From positions 1 to 45,413 of the forward strand of contig JAEFBA010000011.1 of the NCBI GenBank assembly GCA_016292145.1: 45,413 nucleotides of DNA, in the 5' to 3' direction. Shown piece after piece: positions 8,067 through 16,728 of this stretch; the first letter of the stretch is position 1; the number at the start of each line of letters is the position of its first letter. The translations under genes were made by a program, and so were the position numbers. Source of the DNA: Saccharofermentans sp. (GTDB taxonomy: Bacteria > Bacillota > Clostridia > Saccharofermentanales > Saccharofermentanaceae). Under the pieces are notes generated by a model. It made no database searches. It saw nothing but the letters and a program-made list of their open reading frames with translations, and was not told the origin of the DNA.

Positions 8067-8366
8067 TCAGCTGTTAGCTGCGATGCCTGCGATACCTGCA
8101 GCACCGACAATTGCAACGGCAATGATCATGATAGCGCCAACAACGATAGAGAGGATAAGACCGATGATACCGGTGATCTTACCAACCTTTGTGAATGTGT
8201 TCTGAACGCCTTCCTTCTTGCACTTTGCTCCGAGAACGAGGCTTACGATAGCGGGGATGAGACCGAAACCGTATACTTCGCAAAGAACGATAGAAGCAAT
8301 ACCGCATACCATGCAAGCGATTGACTTGCCCTTGGACTGCTCCTGTACAGGTGTGTTTTCTGCCAT
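8067..8366 (-). CDS. Small DUF4190-like membrane protein
   Basis: A 99-residue protein with a short polar N-terminus (ENTPVQEQSKGKS) and two or three hydrophobic helices (about 16-45 and 62-95) joined by GAKCKKEGVQNTFTKVGK. The arrangement SIACMVCGIASIVL, then VSLVLGAKCKK, then GKITGIIGLILSIV is typical of DUF4190-type proteins, which have no established function. GGAGGG lies 9 bases before the ATG. It is transcribed away from the similar small membrane protein at 8626. Confidence 0.75.
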   Translation of the reverse strand: MAENTPVQEQSKGKSIACMVCGIASIVLCEVYGFGLIPAIVSLVLGAKCKKEGVQNTFTKVGKITGIIGLILSIVVGAIMIIAVAIVGAAGIAGIAANS

Positions 8367-8625
8367 TTTAATGACCCTCCAAAACTTATATTATCCAGGA
8401 ATATGTGTGAAGCATAATCCTTATCCAAAAGCGATTTTATCAAAAGAAACTGTGAACGTAATATAGGATTACAAACAAAAGGAAACGCGTAAAGCACTTA
8501 AAAATCTGCTTTTTGGCGATTGCAAAAATATAAATATCAAACGGGTTAGACATTTACTTTTAACGTAATAAATGCAATAATTTCAGCAGTGCACGCATTA
8601 TATGCGTAAAAATAAGGAGGATTCT

Positions 8626-8985
8626 ATGGACACTACAAAGCAACAACAGATTACCGGTCTCGTATTCGGTGCTATTTCACTTTTACTTCCTAATGTTTCA
8701 AGCATTATCAGCAGAGCTACAAGTGACACTAAGGCTGCTACAGGCGGCGCTATCGCTGTTATCATCATCAGCTTGGCTGCTTTGATCCTTGGTATTATCG
8801 GCATTATCAAGTCTGCCGGCGCTCGTAAGGCTGCTACAGAAGCAGGCGAGAAGAAGATCCTTGGAACAGTTGGTCTTATCGTTTCCATCGTAGGAACGGT
8901 ATATGCTGCTCTTATCTTCATCATCCTTGGCGTTTGCGTTGCTTGCGTACTTTGCGTAGGCGCTGCAGCTCTCGCATCTGCTTGA
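8626..8985 (+). CDS. Small Ala/Ile-rich membrane protein, DUF4190-like
   Basis: A 119-residue protein with hydrophobic helices at about 8-28, 42-64 and 82-118, separated by SAGARKAATEAGEKKILG. The layout (helix, basic loop, G-x-V/I-G-LIVSIVG helix) resembles the divergent neighbour at 8067-8366. AAGGAGG lies at 8614-8620, which decides the ATG at 8626 over an upstream ATG at 8602. Codon use is strongly biased (GCT, ATC, AAG), suggesting good expression. Function unknown. Confidence 0.72.
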   Translation: MDTTKQQQITGLVFGAISLLLPNVSSIISRATSDTKAATGGAIAVIIISLAALILGIIGIIKSAGARKAATEAGEKKILGTVGLIVSIVGTVYAALIFIILGVCVACVLCVGAAALASA

Positions 8986-9010
8986 TGATATTTAACTAAA
9001 ACGGAAAGAA

Positions 9011-9047
9011 AGCAGTTGTTCCTTTCAGGAGCAACTGCTTTTGGTTT
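9011..9047 (+). terminator. Intrinsic terminator before lgt
   Basis: Stem AGCAGTTGTTCC (9011-9022) against GGAGCAACTGCT (9028-9039), 12 base pairs with one T-G, followed by TTTGGTTTG. It lies 26 bases past the stop of the preceding gene and only 6-14 bases before the lgt start. Confidence 0.75.
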
Positions 9048-9052
9048 GTAAC

Positions 9053-9868
9053 ATGTATCCAACGATAGATATTTTCGGACATACTATAGGCACATATGCG
9101 ATCTGTGCAGCCGTGGGACTTTTTATCTGCGCGGCAGTCGGCTATCTGCTGATAAGGAAAAAGAAGGGCGTCTGCATCGATGACATCATAGTCACAGCAG
9201 TGATCATTGCCGTGGGCATGGTAATTGGCGGGCACATTGTCTTCGGAATAACCCATATTCCGGACATCATAAACCTGTTCCAACACAGGTCGGACTATTC
9301 GTTCCTGGGTTTCTGCACGCAGCTGTTCGGAGTATATCTTGGCGGAATGGTCTTCTACGGAGGGCTTCTCGGAGGAATTGCGGGACTGTACATTATCTGC
9401 AGATTTACGCAGTTCGGACATAAGGATGTCATGTACGACATGTTTGCGGTCTGCATTCCGCTGTTCCACTTCTTCGGCAGGATCGGATGCTTTCTCGGAG
9501 GATGCTGCTACGGAATCGAATGCCGATTCGGATTTACCGTTCACGGCAACACCATAAATCCGGGCGTTAATGACGTTAACCGCTTCCCGGTCCAGCTCGT
9601 CGAAGCCGGCTGCAACCTGATAATATTCATAGTCCTTCTCATCTTTCACAGGAAAAAGAAGTTCAGGCAGAGGCTCCTGATAGTTTATTTCTTTATATAT
9701 CCCGTCGTCAGATTCATTCTGGAATTCCTGAGAGGCGATGAGATCCGCGGCTTCCTTTTCGGTCTTTCCACGTCTCAGATCATAAGCATATTGCTGTTTG
9801 CATTTGCGGTCGTCTTTACGATCATCGATCTGAGTAAGCGAAAAGAAAAAGCTCCGGCAAAAGCATAA
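9053..9868 (+). CDS. lgt: Prolipoprotein diacylglyceryl transferase
   Basis: A 271-residue integral membrane enzyme that transfers diacylglycerol from phosphatidylglycerol to the lipobox cysteine of prolipoproteins. Seven hydrophobic helices are visible. The signature FFGRIGCFLGGCCYG (about 140-154) is the Firmicutes form of the Lgt motif; GGMVFYGGLLGG (97-108), RFPVQLVE and FILEFLRGDEIRG also match the family. The ATG at 9053 gives a typical N-terminus (MYPTIDIFGHTIGTYAI), but has no clear ribosome binding site. A TTG at 9041 has AGGAG 9 bases upstream and would add four residues. Surrounded by terminators, so probably monocistronic. Confidence 0.9.
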   Translation: MYPTIDIFGHTIGTYAICAAVGLFICAAVGYLLIRKKKGVCIDDIIVTAVIIAVGMVIGGHIVFGITHIPDIINLFQHRSDYSFLGFCTQLFGVYLGGMVFYGGLLGGIAGLYIICRFTQFGHKDVMYDMFAVCIPLFHFFGRIGCFLGGCCYGIECRFGFTVHGNTINPGVNDVNRFPVQLVEAGCNLIIFIVLLIFHRKKKFRQRLLIVYFFIYPVVRFILEFLRGDEIRGFLFGLSTSQIISILLFAFAVVFTIIDLSKRKEKAPAKA

Positions 9869-9876
9869 GAAACATA

Positions 9877-9918
9877 CCCCGCAGATAGGTTAATTCACCT
9901 GAAATGCGGGGTTTTATT
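9877..9918 (+). terminator. Intrinsic terminator after lgt
   Basis: CCCCGCA (9877-9883) pairs with TGCGGGG (9905-9911), with an inner AGGT/ACCT stem, followed by TTTTATTT. It starts 8 bases past the lgt stop. Confidence 0.85.
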
Positions 9919-9920
9919 TC

Positions 9921-9950
9921 TTACAGACATAAAAGTTACCGTTTTATAAT
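9921..9950 (+). promoter_or_regulatory. Predicted promoter of the nitrogenase-like/hyp operon
   Basis: A perfect TATAAT at 9945-9950. The best -35 candidate, TTACAG at 9921-9926 with an 18-base spacer, is poor, so activation by a regulator is possible. It is the only good -10 between the lgt terminator and the NifH-like gene. Confidence 0.5.
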
Positions 9951-10175
9951 TTAATGTCCGGATCTGATGGCTTATCATGTCCGAAAGTGATATGCTTTAA
10001 GCACACAGGAGATCAGCTTTTTATACCTGTTTCCCGTGTGCAATAACTGAATAGATTAAATGACTCTGACGGCAAGGTTGGTTCCAAGCGGGAATAGTCT
10101 TTGAATATAGCATGCAAGACATGCGCGTATTGGGCTTCTTTATCGTCAGATATCAGATGATAGAGGAGTTTTTTT
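9951..10175 (+). promoter_or_regulatory. Long structured 5' leader of the nitrogenase-like/hyp operon
   Basis: About 220 bases between the predicted start of transcription and the NifH-like ATG, without a credible gene. It can form a hairpin at 9970-9995 (GCTTATCA / TGATATGC), a larger one at 10001-10041 (GCACACAGG against CCTGT...GTGTGC), a GACT/AGTC-closed region at 10062-10099, and a GCATG/CATGC hairpin at 10110-10124. The NifH-like gene then has GAGGAG at 10163-10168. I do not recognise a known riboswitch class; a regulatory RNA is an inference from length and folding. Confidence 0.4.
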
Positions 10176-10922
10176 ATGCTTAAGATCGCAATTTACGGCA
10201 AGGGCGGAATAGGCAAGTCGACAGTCACTTCGAACCTGTCTGCAGCTTTTGCAAGCATGGGCAAGCGTGTCATTCAGATCGGATGTGATCCTAAGGCGGA
10301 TTCCACTATCAATCTTTTGGGAGGCAAACCCCTTAAGCCTGTTATCGAGATCCTCAAAGACGGCGTTGATCCTACATCTGCAAAGGAGATCTCGCAGGAG
10401 GGTTTCGGAGGCGTGCTCTGCATTGAGACAGGCGGCCCCACACCGGGCCTCGGCTGCGCCGGCAGAGGCATTATCGCAACCTTTAATCTTTTGGATGAAC
10501 TCGGATTGTTTGAAGAATATAAGCCCGACGTTGTTCTTTATGACGTTCTGGGTGACGTTGTCTGCGGCGGTTTTGCGGCTCCGATCAGAGAAGGCTACGC
10601 CGAGAAGGTCCTGATCGTTACGTCTGGCGAGAAGATGGCTCTTTATGCGGCAAACAACATCTGCCAGGCGGTAAGGAATTTCGAGGACAGGGGATACGCA
10701 AATGTTAGAGGCCTGATCCTCAATAAGCGTAACGTTCCGGGAGAAGATGAGAAGGTCGAAGAATTTGCAAAAGACCATAACGTGGATATTGTCGCGGTAA
10801 TTCCCAGAAGTGATGATATCACGCTCTGTGAGGATAAAGGCATGACCGTCGTCGAAGGCGCAAAGGACTCCGAGGCGGCACAAAGGTTTATCGATCTGGC
10901 GAAGACGCTTTTGGAAGGGTAA
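10176..10922 (+). CDS. NifH-like iron-sulfur ATPase reductase
   Basis: A 248-residue member of the NifH/BchL/ChlL/CfbC family: a homodimeric ATPase that passes electrons from a bridging [4Fe-4S] cluster to a component-1 partner. The deviant Walker [11 protein letters not shown] (7-16), CDPKADST (37-44), the cluster cysteine Cys94 in [12 protein letters not shown], and the second cluster cysteine Cys130 in [14 protein letters not shown] are all present. It is shorter than classical NifH (about 275-295 residues), lacking part of the C-terminus, as in many uncharacterised nitrogenase-like reductases. It is the first gene of a ten-gene operon and the only reductase for two component-1 pairs. Absence of NifB/E/N genes argues against nitrogen fixation. 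Confidence 0.92.
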   Translation: MLKIAIYGKGGIGKSTVTSNLSAAFASMGKRVIQIGCDPKADSTINLLGGKPLKPVIEILKDGVDPTSAKEISQEGFGGVLCIETGGPTPGLGCAGRGIIATFNLLDELGLFEEYKPDVVLYDVLGDVVCGGFAAPIREGYAEKVLIVTSGEKMALYAANNICQAVRNFEDRGYANVRGLILNKRNVPGEDEKVEEFAKDHNVDIVAVIPRSDDITLCEDKGMTVVEGAKDSEAAQRFIDLAKTLLEG

Positions 10923-10927
10923 GTCTT

Positions 10928-12253
10928 ATGAAGCGTGAAGCAATATGTTATACAGCAGGGGAATTAGCAGAGCGCGGGAAAAATAACATCCCGGATGAAC
11001 TCCTGTCCGGCAATAATCTCGTGTACAGCTCGCCTGCGACACTCGCATATAACTCTCCGGGAGCCGAAGGATTCGGCGTTAAGAGAGCCGGCTTAAGCGT
11101 TCCCGAATCGGTAATGCTCATAGTCGCTCCGGGATGCTGCGGACGCAACACTTCGCTTATATCTTCAATGCCTGAATATAAGAACAGGTTTTTCTATCTC
11201 GAGATGACAGAACCCGATCTTGTAACGGGACGCCACCTGAATAAGATCCCTGATGCGGTCATGGAGATCCTGACTTTCTTAAAAGAGGGAGGCAAAAGCA
11301 TCCCCAGGGTTGTCATGATCTGTATCACATGTGTCGATGCGCTTCTCGGAACCGATATGGACAGAGTCTGCAGGAAGGCTGAGGAGTATCTGGCAGAAAG
11401 TGATTTCGCAGGCGTTAAGGTGCGCCCGTGCTATATGTATGCCCTTACAAGAGAAGGCAGACGTCCACCGATGGTTCACGTCAGGCAGACGATCTATTCA
11501 CTTCTCGAACCCATGGAAAAGGATGCCAGATCAGTAAATATCATCGGAGGTTTTGCGCCTCTCGAGAACACTGAGCTTAAGACATACTTAGAGCTCGCAG
11601 GGATCAGAAACATAAGGCAGATCTCCACATGCGGCACGTATGAGGAGTTCCTCAAGATGGCCTCTGCAAACTTCAACCTCGTGATAGATCCGGAGGCAAG
11701 AGCTGCCGCCGAGGACATGAATAAGAGACTTAATATCCCCTACATCGAACTTACGAGAGTCTATTCGACGGACAAGATCAGATCGCAGTATAAGGCGCTT
11801 GCAAGCGTTACGGGGATCGATATCGATGACACCTTCGAAAAGACCGAAGCTGATGAAGCGGTTGCAAGGCTTAAGAGTGCATATCCGGATCTCGTTCTTA
11901 ATGTCGGCGAATGCACGAATGCAAATGCGTTCGAACTGTCGTTAAGCCTTTTGCGAATGGGCTTTAAGGTCGATGAGATCTATGCGGTAGCTGCACCTGA
12001 GAATTTCGTATATGTGAAGAATCTGGCAGCGTTATCACCTGATACCAAGGTCTACTGCAATATGGAGCCCACGATGCTCTACTACAAGATCTCCCAGTCG
12101 AAGGCTCATGTAACGGTTGGCAAGGATGCGAAGTTTTATTGTCCTGATATCCCTAATGTCTCTTGGAATCAGGATACGAGACCATTCGGTTATCAGGGGG
12201 TAAGGGATCTGATGAATAAGATCTGCGAAGCGCTCAAGGAGGCAGAGGCATGA
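10928..12253 (+). CDS. NifD-like nitrogenase component 1 protein (first pair)
   Basis: A 441-residue oxidoreductase/nitrogenase component-1 family protein. APGCCGRN (Cys70/Cys71) corresponds to the NifD GPVGC site, and CVDALLGTD (Cys135) matches the spacing of the NifD CPIGLIGDD cysteine. The third NifD P-cluster cysteine is missing. Further family features are STCGTYEEFLKM (Cys235), NIPYIEL after a helix, the third-domain LSLSLLRMGFKVDEIYA, and a C-terminal FGYQGVRDLMNKICEAL. The position of the NifD FeMo-cofactor cysteine appears not to be Cys. It starts 5 bases after the NifH-like gene and overlaps the next gene by ATGA. Likely forms a complex with the NifK-like protein that follows; substrate unknown. 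Confidence 0.85.
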   Translation: MKREAICYTAGELAERGKNNIPDELLSGNNLVYSSPATLAYNSPGAEGFGVKRAGLSVPESVMLIVAPGCCGRNTSLISSMPEYKNRFFYLEMTEPDLVTGRHLNKIPDAVMEILTFLKEGGKSIPRVVMICITCVDALLGTDMDRVCRKAEEYLAESDFAGVKVRPCYMYALTREGRRPPMVHVRQTIYSLLEPMEKDARSVNIIGGFAPLENTELKTYLELAGIRNIRQISTCGTYEEFLKMASANFNLVIDPEARAAAEDMNKRLNIPYIELTRVYSTDKIRSQYKALASVTGIDIDDTFEKTEADEAVARLKSAYPDLVLNVGECTNANAFELSLSLLRMGFKVDEIYAVAAPENFVYVKNLAALSPDTKVYCNMEPTMLYYKISQSKAHVTVGKDAKFYCPDIPNVSWNQDTRPFGYQGVRDLMNKICEALKEAEA

Positions 12254-13182
12254 AGGGATTAAGGAAAGTTCTTACACCTTTTGCACCTGACCAGTCGGGT
12301 GCTTCCGGCGTGCTCTATTCAATGGGCGCGCTCATAGTGATCATAGATGCGGGCGGATGCACGGGCAACGTCTGCGGATTCGACGAGCCAAGATGGCATG
12401 AATCAAGAAGCGCGGTATTCTCTGCGGGGCTCCGCGACATGGATGCGATCTTAGGCCGCGATGAGCTGCTTGCTTCAAAGATCAAGTCAGCCTGTGACCG
12501 TATCGATACTTCCTTTGTTGCAGTGATCGGCACACCGGTTCCCGCAACGATCGGAACGGATTATAAAGCGCTTAAAAAACTCATAGAGAGCAAGATCGAT
12601 ATTCCGGTCCTTCCCGTTATAACTAACGGCATGAAGCTCTATAACGAAGGCGAGAAGCTGGCTTATAAGGCCCTTATCGATGAATTTGCATCAGATACTC
12701 CCGCATACAGGGACAGGATCGTTATCGGTATGACTCCGCTTACATACGGAAGATATCATGAAGATCTCAGCCTTGATGACATAAGGAATATCAGGGGTGC
12801 AGGAGAACTTATCGCAGCATCCTCTTCGGGAATCGATGCATGTGAGTATCTCGGAAAAGATTTTATGATCGTAAGTCCTTTGTATAAGGACAATATTCCC
12901 GAAGGAATAAAGGGCAGGACTCTTGTGTGCCACGATGAGGTCGTTGGAAAGACCATAAGGGATGCGGGAGTTGACTGTGACATCGCCACTTTTTTCAAGC
13001 TCCACGACATAGTTAAGCAGGATGGCGATAAGAAGATCACGGAAGAAGATGAGTTTATCGCTCTGGTAAGAAACGGCGGATACGACACTATCGCTGCCGA
13101 TATCTGCCTCAAAGAACTTGTACCGGATTTTGAAGGAAGATGGGTTGACCTCAAATGCTTTGCAATAAGCGGGAGATTATGA
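12250..13182 (+). CDS. NifK-like nitrogenase component 1 protein (first pair)
   Basis: A 310-residue component-1 protein, much shorter than NifK (over 450 residues). The N-terminal FAPDQSGASGVLYSMGALIV then GGCTGNVCGFDEPRW resembles NifK/NifN/NifE starts, with Cys37 at the NifK QGCVAY position. Where NifK has TTCMAEVIGDD, this protein has GTPVPATIGTDY, so that cysteine is lost. IAASSSGIDACEYLGKDF (Cys198) matches the mid-domain of the family. It is clearly paralogous to the protein at 19266. It ends 2 bases before hypF. Probable partner of the preceding NifD-like protein. Confidence 0.82.
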   Translation: MKGLRKVLTPFAPDQSGASGVLYSMGALIVIIDAGGCTGNVCGFDEPRWHESRSAVFSAGLRDMDAILGRDELLASKIKSACDRIDTSFVAVIGTPVPATIGTDYKALKKLIESKIDIPVLPVITNGMKLYNEGEKLAYKALIDEFASDTPAYRDRIVIGMTPLTYGRYHEDLSLDDIRNIRGAGELIAASSSGIDACEYLGKDFMIVSPLYKDNIPEGIKGRTLVCHDEVVGKTIRDAGVDCDIATFFKLHDIVKQDGDKKITEEDEFIALVRNGGYDTIAADICLKELVPDFEGRWVDLKCFAISGRL

Positions 13183-13183
13183 T

Positions 13184-15463
13184 TTGGTAACAAAGCGCAT
13201 TAAAGTCTACGGCATAGTCCAGGGTGTGGGAATGAGGCCCACGGTCGCAAGGCACGCTGCTTCTCTTGGAATAAAGGGAAGTGTTGCAAACCTTGGCCCT
13301 TATGTCGAGATCTATGCGCAGGGAGAAGAGCAGGATGTCGTAAGGTTTATCGATCTGATCAAAAATGAACCGCCAAAGAGGGCTGCGATCCTGAAGATGG
13401 ATGTTAAGGAAAAAGACGCTCCCGAATATAAGGATTTCAGCATCATCGAGAGCGCCAAGACTTCAGGTGAGATCTTCGTATCTCCTGATATCGCGATATG
13501 TGATGAATGCCTTGCAGAGCTCTTCGACAGGAATAACAGAAGATATCTTCACCCGTTCATCAACTGCACATGCTGCGGCCCGAGGCTCACGATATTGGAC
13601 GCACTTCCTTATGACCGCGAGAGAACATCGATGAAGGAATTTCCGATGTGTCCTGAGTGCGCTTCTGAGTATTACGATCCTGCCACAAGGAGATATGATG
13701 CGCAGCCCGTCTGCTGCAACAAATGCGGGCCGGAAGTCTTCATACTCGATGATGCGGAGAACCGTAAGGGGCGCGAAGCGATAACATATACACGACAGGC
13801 GATCGCAAGCGGCGGTATTGCTGCAATAAAGGGCATCGGCGGTTTCCATCTTGCTTGCAATGCATATGATAACGATGCCGTCAGAAGGCTCCGCGAATTA
13901 AAGCACCGTCCTTCAAAGCCTTTCGCGTTAATGATGAGGGATGAAGATGAAGTCCTTAAGAATTGTTACATCGAAGATTACCAGAGAGATATCCTTACAG
14001 GACATCAGAAGCCCATTATCCTTCTGAAGCGCAGAGAGGATTCTCCTGTTGCAGAACAGGTCGCACCGGACAATCCGATGATCGGATGCATGCTTCCTTA
14101 TGCGCCTTTGCAGAGCCTCATATTTGATTATGATGACGGCATCGAAATGCCGCGCTGTCTTGTTATGACAAGCGGTAATCTGTCAGGGCTCCCAATCTGC
14201 AGAAATGATGAGGATGCAAGGCGCGAGATAAAGGCATACTGCGATGTGATCCTTACTCACAACAGAAAGATCAGATTAAGGGCCGACGATTCGGTAATGG
14301 ATTTCTATGACGGCAGGCCCTACATGATAAGGCGTTCGAGAGGTTATGCACCTCTGCCGTTCATGATGACAAAACCCTTCAAAGGCTCTGTAATAGCATA
14401 CGGCGGAGAACTCAAGAATACATTCTGCGTTGCGGTAAACAGCCTCATGTACCCTTCATCCTACATAGGTGATCTTACGGATCTCAAAGGAAAGAATGCT
14501 CTTAAGGAATCAGCAGAAAGAATGCTGACTCTCTTAGAGACAAAGCCTACCTATGCTGTCTGTGATCTCCATCCCTCATATAATTCTTCGGCAGCTGCAG
14601 AAGAGTCGGGTCTTAAGCTCATCAGAGTCCAGCACCACTATGCGCACATCCTTTCCTGTATGGCAGAGAACGATCATACGGATGAAGTTATCGGGATCTC
14701 GCTGGATGGTACGGGATTCGGCACTGACGGAACGATCTGGGGCGGCGAGATATTGAAGTGCAGCCTTGACGGCTTCGAGCGCAAAGGCCACATCAGACCG
14801 TTCCTTCATACAGGCGGTGATGTTGCCTCTAGAGAAGGCTTCAGGATAGCAATATCGATGCTCATCGATAATTTCGGTGATGAGGCAGAAGCAAAGTGCA
14901 GTGAACTCGGGCTTATCAGGCAGGGTTCGTTCAAGACATATAAAGCAATGCACGATAACAGGATCAATACCGCCGTATCCACAAGCTGTGGAAGGCTTTT
15001 CGATGCCGCGTCAGCAATACTCGGGATCAAATATGAGCAGAGTTTTGAAGGCGAGGCCGCAACAGCTCTCGAGTTTAAGGCTATGGAATATGAAGGGGAT
15101 AGAAATTTCGAATGCATGGATCTTATTGACGGCGATGTGGTCGCTACAGACAGGATCATCAGATATCTTGCAGAAGAAAAGCTTAAGGGAAGTGACACAG
15201 CAAAACTCGCATACGCCTTCCACTATATGCTTGCAAAAGGTGTTGCAAAGATGGCTGTGGCAAGATCTGACGGTATAAAGACCGTCGCTCTGAGCGGAGG
15301 GTGTTACCAGAATAAGCTCCTGACCGGACTTACGGAAAAGGAGTTAAAGAAAAACGGCTTTAACGTACTGCTCCACTCGATGGTTCCGCCAAATGACGGC
15401 GGAATAGCATTGGGCCAGGCGCTCTACGGGATGCATAAAATAAATAATCAGGAGGATATATAA
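13184..15463 (+). CDS. hypF: Carbamoyltransferase HypF
   Basis: A 759-residue protein that activates carbamoyl phosphate and transfers the carbamoyl group to the HypE C-terminal cysteine, the first step in making the CN ligands of [NiFe]-hydrogenase. Domains in order: acylphosphatase (1-90, VYGIVQGVGMRPTVARHA), paired zinc fingers (about 105-185, CDEC, CTCCGPR, CPEC, CNKCG), YrdC-like (about 200-385, IKGIGGFHLACNA, KHRPSKPFALMMRD), and Kae1-like (about 395-755, VQHHYAHILSCMAE, SLDGTGFGTDGTIWGGE, ALSGGCYQNKLL). Full length with all motifs. The TTG at 13184 is the likely start: GGGAG lies 8 bases upstream and the next residues give the normal N-terminus. Confidence 0.95.
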   Translation: MVTKRIKVYGIVQGVGMRPTVARHAASLGIKGSVANLGPYVEIYAQGEEQDVVRFIDLIKNEPPKRAAILKMDVKEKDAPEYKDFSIIESAKTSGEIFVSPDIAICDECLAELFDRNNRRYLHPFINCTCCGPRLTILDALPYDRERTSMKEFPMCPECASEYYDPATRRYDAQPVCCNKCGPEVFILDDAENRKGREAITYTRQAIASGGIAAIKGIGGFHLACNAYDNDAVRRLRELKHRPSKPFALMMRDEDEVLKNCYIEDYQRDILTGHQKPIILLKRREDSPVAEQVAPDNPMIGCMLPYAPLQSLIFDYDDGIEMPRCLVMTSGNLSGLPICRNDEDARREIKAYCDVILTHNRKIRLRADDSVMDFYDGRPYMIRRSRGYAPLPFMMTKPFKGSVIAYGGELKNTFCVAVNSLMYPSSYIGDLTDLKGKNALKESAERMLTLLETKPTYAVCDLHPSYNSSAAAEESGLKLIRVQHHYAHILSCMAENDHTDEVIGISLDGTGFGTDGTIWGGEILKCSLDGFERKGHIRPFLHTGGDVASREGFRIAISMLIDNFGDEAEAKCSELGLIRQGSFKTYKAMHDNRINTAVSTSCGRLFDAASAILGIKYEQSFEGEAATALEFKAMEYEGDRNFECMDLIDGDVVATDRIIRYLAEEKLKGSDTAKLAYAFHYMLAKGVAKMAVARSDGIKTVALSGGCYQNKLLTGLTEKELKKNGFNVLLHSMVPPNDGGIALGQALYGMHKINNQEDI

Positions 15464-15676
15464 ATGTGTGTAGGTTTAGCTGCAAAAATCATCAGCGTTA
15501 AGGACGGTGTCGCAATGGTCGACTGCACGGGCGCGAAAAGGGAGATCTCCGCAGAGCTCTTAGATGACTTGGAACCCGGCGATTATGTCATGGTCCACGC
15601 AGGCTGTGCGATCGCTAAGATCACTGATGACGACAAATCAGAGACTGAGAAAGTGTTAAAGGAGAATCTGGCATGA
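15464..15676 (+). CDS. hypC: HypC-type maturation chaperone
   Basis: A 70-residue protein of the HypC/HupF family. HypC carries iron with HypD while the Fe(CN)2CO unit is built, then delivers it. The essential Cys2 (MCVG) and the conserved His45 in VMVHAGCAIAKI are present. The usual MC-hydrophobic-x-IPGKV start is altered to MCVGLAAKII, with no proline, which may reflect a client other than a hydrogenase large subunit. AGGAGG lies 9 bases before the ATG. It abuts hypF with no gap and overlaps hypD by ATGA. Confidence 0.88.
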   Translation: MCVGLAAKIISVKDGVAMVDCTGAKREISAELLDDLEPGDYVMVHAGCAIAKITDDDKSETEKVLKENLA

Positions 15677-16728
15677 CAAGTATCAACAGTACTGCTGATA
15701 TGAGAAGATACCTTGAGACTTACGACGGACCTGCCGTAAGGATCATGGAAGTCTGCGGTACGCATACTCATGAGATCTTCAGGCAGGGAATAAGAAGATT
15801 CTTATCACCCAAGATCAATCTCATATCAGGCCCCGGATGTCCTGTCTGCGTAACGCCTGCAGCATATATCGATGAGGCTGTTTATCTCGCGCTCGAGAAA
15901 GGCTGCACGCTCACGACCTTCGGTGATCTCGTAAGAGTTCCGGGAAATGTTAAGAGCCTTCAGCAGGCAAGAGCAGAAGGCGGCAAAGTAAAGATCGTCT
16001 ATTCGCCGATCGATGCGGAGAAGTATGCCAAGGACCATCCTGAAGAGCAGGTCGTTTTCCTTTCTGTGGGATTTGAGACAACGACCCCCTCTGATGTTAT
16101 TGCCGTAAAGAATGCAGTAAGAGACGGGATTGATAACTTTTCGCTCCTTACAGCGAACAAGACCATGCCGGGTGCTTATGAAGCTATGGCATCTTCGACA
16201 GATGCATACCTTTATCCCGGCCATGTTCATGCGATCATCGGAACGAAGCTCTGCCGTGACCTTGCAGAGCGCGGTGTAAGCGGAACCATTGCAGGCTTTA
16301 CAGGCGATGAGCTTCTCGCTGCGCTTGCGGTAACCGTAAAGAATGTTTCCGAAGGCAAGCCGTTCTTTGTTAATGCATATCCGAGAGTGGTAACAGATGA
16401 GGGAAGTCCTGCTGCTGTTGCGCTCGTGGATAAGTTCATGAAGCCCTGTGATGCCGAATGGCGCGGTATCGGCGTGATACCGGATTCAGGTGTTGAACTC
16501 AGGGATGAATATGCGGCTTACGATGCCAGAAAGAAGTATTCGGTACCGAAGATGGAGTTTGAACGCAAGACGGCATGCAAATGCGGAATCGTTCTTCAGG
16601 GAAAGATCCTGCCTTCGGAGTGTCCGCTTTTCGGAAAGGCATGCAATCCGGATCACCCTGTCGGAGCATGCATGGTATCTGACGAAGGCGCATGCTCTGC
16701 ATTCTATATGTACGGAGGACAGTCATGA
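15673..16728 (+). CDS. hypD: Hydrogenase maturation iron-sulfur protein HypD
   Basis: A 351-residue [4Fe-4S] scaffold on which the Fe(CN)2CO group is assembled with HypC and HypE. The active-site motifs are intact: MEVCGTHTHE (Cys28), SGPGCPVC (Cys56 and Cys59), SVGFETTTP, and the C-terminal cluster set ACKCG, CPLFGKAC and PVGACMVSDEGACSAFY. Length is normal for HypD. It overlaps hypC and hypE by four bases each. Nothing in the sequence suggests loss of activity, although no hydrogenase is encoded in this window. Confidence 0.96.
   Translation: MTSINSTADMRRYLETYDGPAVRIMEVCGTHTHEIFRQGIRRFLSPKINLISGPGCPVCVTPAAYIDEAVYLALEKGCTLTTFGDLVRVPGNVKSLQQARAEGGKVKIVYSPIDAEKYAKDHPEEQVVFLSVGFETTTPSDVIAVKNAVRDGIDNFSLLTANKTMPGAYEAMASSTDAYLYPGHVHAIIGTKLCRDLAERGVSGTIAGFTGDELLAALAVTVKNVSEGKPFFVNAYPRVVTDEGSPAAVALVDKFMKPCDAEWRGIGVIPDSGVELRDEYAAYDARKKYSVPKMEFERKTACKCGIVLQGKILPSECPLFGKACNPDHPVGACMVSDEGACSAFYMYGGQS

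Noticed and set aside
8996..9649. 217-codon minus-strand frame over lgt
   Set aside because: It is antisense to clear Lgt motifs and has no recognisable protein features.
9951..10175. Known riboswitch (moco, NiCo, SAM, cobalamin) before the NifH-like gene
   Set aside because: None of the conserved cores could be found by eye, so it is reported only as an unassigned structured leader.
10176..13182. Nitrogen fixation (true nif) genes
   Set aside because: The component-1 proteins are short, lack most P-cluster and cofactor ligands, and no nifB, nifE or nifN is present.
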